Origin: an uncultured Lachnospiraceae bacterium
GTDB taxonomy: Bacteria; Bacillota_A; Clostridia; Lachnospirales; Lachnospiraceae
NCBI GenBank assembly: GCA_947178085.1
Contig: CAMWWS010000012.1
Span: 1-17,647 of the forward strand
Length of the DNA: 17,647 nt
Direction: 5' to 3'
The position numbers and the translations under genes are program-made. The notes below the pieces were generated by a model. It did no database searches. It had not been told where the DNA came from and saw only the letters and a program-made list of their open reading frames with translations. Shown here piece by piece: positions 13,812-17,647 of this stretch. Each line of letters starts with the position of its first letter. The stretch's first letter is position 1.

Positions 13812-14444
13812 ATGGAAATAGGTATAGACAGAAATGATATAGACAGCTGGAAGGAAGTAACACTGATTTATAATTCTGCTTTGAAACAGATATCAACCAA
13901 GCTGGATATACTGAACGATGAATTTCAGCATGTACATAGATATAACCCTATAGAGCATCTTAAATCGCGCATTAAGACGCCTGAAAGTATTGTCAAGAAA
14001 CTGAAGCGGCATGGTTATGAATCGACCATCAGTAACATGGTGAGGTATGTAAATGACATTGCGGGTATTCGCGTTATCTGTTCTTTTACTTCCGATATAT
14101 ATCAGATTGCGGAGATGATAAGCAGTCAGAGCGATATTAACGTGATTTCGGTCAAGGACTATATCGTGAATCCTAAACCGAGCGGCTATAAAAGTTATCA
14201 CATGCTCGTTTCCGTACCGGTATACTTATCGGACCGAATCGAGAATACCAAGGTTGAGATACAGATACGTACGGTTGCAATGGATTTCTGGGCGAGCCTG
14301 GAGCATAAAATCCATTATAAATTTGAAGGCAATGCGCCTGACCATATCAGGGAACAGTTGGTAGAGTGTTCCAAAATCGTATCGGATCTGGATACGAGAA
14401 TGCTGAATCTGAATAGAGAGATACAACAGATTGAAGAGGGATAG
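13812..14444 (+). CDS. relQ: Small alarmone synthetase, GTP pyrophosphokinase family (RelQ/YjbM-like)
   Basis: The 210-residue single-domain enzyme moves pyrophosphate from ATP to GDP or GTP to make (p)ppGpp, the stringent-response alarmone. It has no HD hydrolase, TGS or ACT domain, so it only synthesises. Synthetase motifs: RIKTPESIVKKLKRHG (53-68), DIAGIRVIC (82-90), KDYIVNPKPSGYKSYH (115-130) and VEIQIRTVAMDFWASLEHKI (148-167), with Glu149 as the likely catalytic acid. Length fits RelQ/YjbM (about 211). The start is set by GGAGG eight bases before the ATG; an in-frame TTG at 13791 lies ahead of that site. Such enzymes are usually controlled by transcription, and here a strong promoter and a folded 170-base leader precede the gene. 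It converges with the next gene, with five bases between them. Confidence 0.93.
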   Translation: MEIGIDRNDIDSWKEVTLIYNSALKQISTKLDILNDEFQHVHRYNPIEHLKSRIKTPESIVKKLKRHGYESTISNMVRYVNDIAGIRVICSFTSDIYQIAEMISSQSDINVISVKDYIVNPKPSGYKSYHMLVSVPVYLSDRIENTKVEIQIRTVAMDFWASLEHKIHYKFEGNAPDHIREQLVECSKIVSDLDTRMLNLNREIQQIEEG

Positions 14445-14449
14445 ATTTA

Positions 14450-15175
14450 CTATTCCTCTTCTTTATGATTAATAATCAGAAAATGTGCTCCTTCATAATC
14501 TTTTTCCATATTTACCAGCGCTTCTTCGCATTCAAGCCAGAACTCATCGCTCATCAATACATCGTCATCAATATCTATGCGAATAAGAATCCCATGTTCA
14601 AGAAGAAGTTCTTCAAGATTAGTTCCATCATAATATGTGGAAAAATATCCAGATCTGGGAAAATTATCAAGCGTGAATGTTATTTTATATTCCACGTCAT
14701 ATACCGTGTCGTTATCCTCATAAGTATCCGGGAAATATTGCATTACCAGTTCTTCATATGCAGAAAATATCTGTGATGTCTGATAATTATCTACAAACTC
14801 ATTTCTATCTATATATGAGTATATCTTATATTTGTTGCCATCAACCGTAAATTCTCCTTGCCATTCGCTATCATAATACCATCCGCTGTAGATTCGATCT
14901 AAATCGGATGGCTTTATTATTTCTGGTTCAAAAGTATTCAGTTCATAATCCATATGATATTTTTCATCCAGATATGCTATGGCATCTTCTACGGCATGTT
15001 TGGAATCTCTATTTAGCTGCGCCTTAGCTTCTTTGTCCAAGCCAGGGGGTGAAAATAATATGTAGATTATCAGTAAGAACACAGCAAGAGGGACAAAAGG
15101 CATTAGCATGCAGACTAGCAGTACTGCAAGGACGATGAAGAATGTTTTTATGTTCAAATGTTTTTTTATGTGCAT
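14450..15175 (-). CDS. Membrane-anchored acidic protein of unknown function
   Basis: The 241-residue protein begins with a basic stretch (MHIKKHLNIK) and a hydrophobic region of about 32 residues (11-42) that may form one long or two short membrane helices. The remaining ~195 residues are strongly acidic and rich in Tyr and Asp, with predicted alternating helix and strand (AVEDAIAYLDEKYHMDYEL, WQGEFTVDGNKYKIYSYID, YDVEYKITFTLDNF). I recognise no family or catalytic motif. Similar short anchored proteins are frequent orphans in clostridial genomes. AGGAG lies eight bases before the ATG. It is a single-gene unit with a clean promoter that contains a long palindrome, so its expression is probably controlled by a dimeric repressor. 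It converges with relQ. Confidence 0.75.
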   Translation of the reverse strand: MHIKKHLNIKTFFIVLAVLLVCMLMPFVPLAVFLLIIYILFSPPGLDKEAKAQLNRDSKHAVEDAIAYLDEKYHMDYELNTFEPEIIKPSDLDRIYSGWYYDSEWQGEFTVDGNKYKIYSYIDRNEFVDNYQTSQIFSAYEELVMQYFPDTYEDNDTVYDVEYKITFTLDNFPRSGYFSTYYDGTNLEELLLEHGILIRIDIDDDVLMSDEFWLECEEALVNMEKDYEGAHFLIINHKEEE

Positions 15176-15225
15176 TATAAATACTCCTGTTTAATGATTC
15201 AATATATGTAATAGTATAACGTTAA

Positions 15226-15247
15226 TTACTATATAATTATATAGTAA
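15226..15247. repeat. 22-bp perfect palindrome over the -10 box
   Basis: The left arm TTACTATATAA (15226-15236) and the right arm TTATATAGTAA (15237-15247) are exact reverse complements without a spacer. The palindrome covers the -10 box (15236-15241) of the promoter of the membrane-anchored protein gene. Such a site is a plausible operator for a homodimeric regulator, although A/T-rich self-complementary sequence can also arise by chance. Confidence 0.6.
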
Positions 15248-15264
15248 AGTCTGTAAAATGACAA
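15236..15264 (-). promoter_or_regulatory. Sigma-A promoter of the membrane-anchored protein gene
   Basis: On the minus strand: TTGTCA (15259-15264), a 17-bp spacer and perfect TATAAT (15236-15241), with a leader of about 55 bases to the ATG at 15175. Confidence 0.75.
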
Positions 15265-15335
15265 TGTGCATTAATAACAAGTCATAAATGTTCTCAATTT
15301 CTAAAAGTCATTACTGTATATCATTCAAAAATGTT

Positions 15336-15363
15336 TTGCCAATTTGTGGGGATTTGCTATAAT
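15336..15363 (+). promoter_or_regulatory. Sigma-A promoter of the eight-helix membrane protein gene
   Basis: TTGCCA (15336-15341), a 16-bp spacer and TATAAT (15358-15363), with the start site near 15370. It places the start of translation at 15412, since the ATG at 15331 lies upstream of the promoter. Confidence 0.75.
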
Positions 15364-15411
15364 ATAGGCATGGCAATATTAAGACCTAAACAAATGAATA
15401 AGGAGTTACGG

Positions 15412-16377
15412 ATGAAATCATTTAAAAAATATTGGATTAGCGCTGTTGTTGGGGTGCTGGCTGTGTCTGTATATCCCATCTATATGGGAATTAATGTGCT
15501 TTATTGTATGATTACAATTGGTTCGGTGCCTAAAGAACGCTATCCGAAGTATATTATTCCATATACGCCGATTTCGCTGGCGGTTATTCTCGCCGTGTTA
15601 TTGATGCCGCTTATATTCAGGTATACAAAAAGGTTTGTACTTTTGACAGGCTCTGTGATTTCACTTGCTGTCTTTTTCATTTTTGAGCTGTTTTTAGAAA
15701 GCCAGGTAATCGTTACGTCGACTGTGGAGAGCACTCTGGAAAGCTGGCAGATGTATATGTGCATTTCTTTTCCGAGTATGTATGGTACTCAGACATGGAG
15801 TGCACTGGATATTTTGATGGGTCAATATAGTCCGGCATTCAAAATTCATTTTTATATGATTTCCGTTGTAATAATCATCTCAGTACTTAACTGCATATAC
15901 GGATTCGGGAAGATGATATATTTGAATAATCGTACACGACTGAAAGCCTTGATTGTTCAGGCTGTGTGTACTGTGCTGTTTCTGGGGTTGTGTATTTTGG
16001 CTTGTTTTACGGCATTTTTCAGAGACGGACAGATTACTGTACCGGCTATATCCGCATTTCTTATGGGGCTGTTCTTTGTTGTACTTGGTGTTACGGCAGG
16101 AACCTATGCGGGTTCGTTTGTGCTTGGAAAGCATTGGGGGATTTCAGTTATTTTTCCCGCATTGGCGGCGTCTTTTATTACTTTTCTGATGTATGCCGGA
16201 GAAATGATTCTGCTGAGCGGGCGCCTGTACCGCTTCGGTACCGGATTTTTCTTTAAGGGGATTGCCGGAATCGTTTTAGCCCCGGTGGATATACTGATAA
16301 TCTTATTGTCGGGATGTATTACGGCAGGGATTTGCCGTTGGCTGAATCAAAGTAGAATTCCTGAATCTCTCCAATAG
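15412..16377 (+). CDS. Polytopic membrane protein of unknown function
   Basis: The 321-residue protein starts MKSFKKYWISAVVG; AAGGAG six bases before the ATG and the promoter at 15336-15363 rule out the earlier in-frame ATG at 15331. About eight hydrophobic helices are visible: WISAVVGVLAVSVYPIY, PISLAVILAVLLMPLIF, LLTGSVISLAVFFIFELFL, FYMISVVIIISVLNCIYG, LIVQAVCTVLFLGLCILACF, AISAFLMGLFFVVLGVTAG, ISVIFPALAASFITFLMYAG and GIVLAPVDILIILLSGCITA. A loop of about 50 residues lies between helices 3 and 4. I see no transporter signature, catalytic motif or charged residues inside the helices that would suggest a function. It is a single-gene unit between a divergent and a convergent gene, so context gives no clue. 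Confidence 0.78.
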   Translation: MKSFKKYWISAVVGVLAVSVYPIYMGINVLYCMITIGSVPKERYPKYIIPYTPISLAVILAVLLMPLIFRYTKRFVLLTGSVISLAVFFIFELFLESQVIVTSTVESTLESWQMYMCISFPSMYGTQTWSALDILMGQYSPAFKIHFYMISVVIIISVLNCIYGFGKMIYLNNRTRLKALIVQAVCTVLFLGLCILACFTAFFRDGQITVPAISAFLMGLFFVVLGVTAGTYAGSFVLGKHWGISVIFPALAASFITFLMYAGEMILLSGRLYRFGTGFFFKGIAGIVLAPVDILIILLSGCITAGICRWLNQSRIPESLQ

Positions 16378-16421
16378 GGCAGGAACAGACACAGAAAATT
16401 CTCCCTAAAATTTTACAGAGT

Positions 16422-17621
16422 TTAGATGTCAATTGCATGCTCATCCAGCAGAAACTGCTCTATCCCGATATACAAAATTCCATGTTCGTCATGCCATGGA
16501 ATAATGTTGTCCTTAACCACGACAATTTTTCTAAAAGAATCAGAAACTCTGTTTAGTGAATTTGTTTCCTGCATTCTTTTTGCCTCATCTTCAATCGAAA
16601 GTGCAGACTGGATATAATATCGCTGACTTCCCTTGTTTGCAACAAAATCTATTTCAAGCTGTGTACGGGTTTTCTTCCCATTCTCATCCGTATGATTATA
16701 TTCTACAACGCCTACATCAATGTCAAACTCCCGCGCAGACAGTTCATTGAAAATAATATTTTCCATTATATGATTTTCTTCCTGCTGACGGAAATTAAGG
16801 CGGGCATTTCTAAGTCCTACATCTGTAAAATAGTATTTAAGCGGAGTTTCAATATATCTTTTGCCCTTAATATCATAACGAAGTGCCTTATGCATAATGA
16901 AGGCATCTATAAAATAGTCAAGATATTTTCCAATTGTGTAAGCATTGACTGATACTTGTTTTACACTACGAAAAGTATTTGCCAGTTTTGTTGGGTTCGT
17001 AAGTGAACCAACGGAAGAAGAAACAATATTCAACAAATCCTCAAGTACGGCTTGATCATTCAAAATCTTATTATGCTCGAGGACGTCTGATATATAAGTT
17101 TTTGTGAATAAATCCTTCAAGTATTTACTTTTTTCTTCATGTGTCTTTTTTGACAAAACAAGCGGCATACCGCCATAGGTATAGTACTCACGCCACGCAT
17201 ACATTTTCTCCCCTTCAAATGCTTCATAAAATTCGTTGTAGGTCAAAGGATTTATTCTGATTTCATCACCTCTGTCCTTAAATTCTGTCAAAATATCTGA
17301 GGACAGCATACGAGAATTACTTCCTGTAACATATAAATCTACATTTTTTATTTTCATTAGTCCTAGAAGGACATCAACAAACCCTATTTTAGCATCCGCG
17401 TCATCTACATATGGATTTTGAATTTCAGAAACCTTTTGAATTTCATCAATAAACACATAACATTTTTGCGATTTATCTGCAACTTGTTCACGTATATATT
17501 TATCCAGTTCAAATGGATTGCGGTACCTTGCGTTAAGTGCCTCATCCAGTGCAATCTCTATAATATTTACATATGAAATACCTATAGAATTCAAATAATG
17601 GTGATATAATTCAAATAACAA
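16422..17621 (-). pseudogene. AAA_14/DUF4143 ATPase, disrupted at its Walker A motif
   Basis: The open frame gives about 399 residues but can start only at a TTG (17619-17621) with no ribosome binding site. The family normally has some 30-40 more residues containing G-x-R-R-x-G-K-S. Here the codons just before the TTG read K-S-Y, the end of Walker A, and are preceded by a TGA (17631-17633) where the motif glycine should be, with R-C-F-D before that. The other two frames also have stops within the last 30 bases. The rest of the protein is intact: Walker B CYVFIDEIQ (54-62), LYVTGSNSRML (96-106), LTYNEFYEAF, YYTYGGMPLVL, a DUF4143 region (KTYISDVLEHNKI onward) and the nuclease-like end QLEIDFVANKG...YYIQSALS. 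Such ATPases are common accessory genes of unclear role. Without Walker A it cannot bind ATP normally; the truncation is probably recent. Confidence 0.75.
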
Positions 17622-17647
17622 GTATGATTTTCAATCAAAGCATCTTA

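Noticed and set aside
13690..13896. 68-residue minus-strand open frame across the relQ leader and start
   Set aside because: It exists only because the folded leader is palindromic and lacks stops; it overlaps relQ and has no ribosome binding site.
15331..15411. Upstream in-frame ATG of the eight-helix membrane protein
   Set aside because: It precedes the promoter (15336-15363); AAGGAG is positioned for the ATG at 15412.
16395..16414. AAAATT/AATTTT inverted repeat between the convergent genes at 16377 and 16422
   Set aside because: The stem is only six A-T pairs with an eight-base loop, too weak to call a terminator.
1..17647. CRISPR arrays, tRNA/rRNA genes, insertion sequences, phage genes, attachment sites
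   Set aside because: No regularly spaced repeats, cloverleaf sequences, transposase or integrase motifs were seen on either strand.

Overview
The window looks like chromosomal DNA of a low-to-moderate GC Gram-positive anaerobe, most likely a clostridial Lachnospiraceae-type Bacillota. The evidence is strong AGGAG-type ribosome binding sites, many clean sigma-A promoters (near-consensus -35/-10 boxes with 16-17 bp spacers), a NiCo-type riboswitch in front of a CDF metal exporter, and protein families common in that group (DUF5672, DUF4422, DUF3298, AAA_14/DUF4143). No tRNA, rRNA, CRISPR array, transposase or phage gene was found.

Layout. 1-500: 3' end of an ABC-2 type permease and its terminator. 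510-3452: a divergent pair, a DUF5672 glycosyltransferase-like protein (minus) and an exported propeller-like protein with an RsiV-type DUF3298 C-terminus (plus), each with its own promoter. 3473-6114: a two-gene operon of a membrane-bound O-acyltransferase (MBOAT, AlgI-like) and an AlgX/AlgJ-like SGNH protein, probably acetylating an exported glycan. 6160-9880 (minus): promoter, NiCo riboswitch with terminator, CDF cation exporter, MATE transporter and a DUF4422 glycosyltransferase-like protein. 9889-12237 (plus): an operon of a eukaryote-like UAP-family nucleotide-sugar pyrophosphorylase and GalE; the GalE has Cys at the position that opens the pocket to N-acetylhexosamines. 12318-13519 (minus): a TrhA/hemolysin III (PAQR) membrane protein and an 88-residue conserved small protein. 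13602-14444 (plus): a RelQ-like small alarmone synthetase behind an unusually structured leader (long hairpin plus a compact three-way junction). 14450-15264 (minus): an unknown membrane-anchored acidic protein whose promoter carries a 22-bp perfect palindrome. 15336-16377 (plus): an unknown eight-helix membrane protein. 16422-17630 (minus): an AAA_14/DUF4143 ATPase cut off by a stop codon inside its Walker A motif, probably a pseudogene.

How the genes fit together. Several modules concern the cell surface: nucleotide-sugar supply (pyrophosphorylase plus GalE), glycosyltransferase-like proteins (DUF5672, DUF4422) and glycan O-acetylation (MBOAT plus SGNH). They are separate transcription units, so joint action is an inference. 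The most checkable regulatory signals are the NiCo riboswitch with its mutually exclusive terminator, the relQ leader RNA and the palindromic promoter at 15226-15264. The best candidate for something undescribed is the relQ leader.
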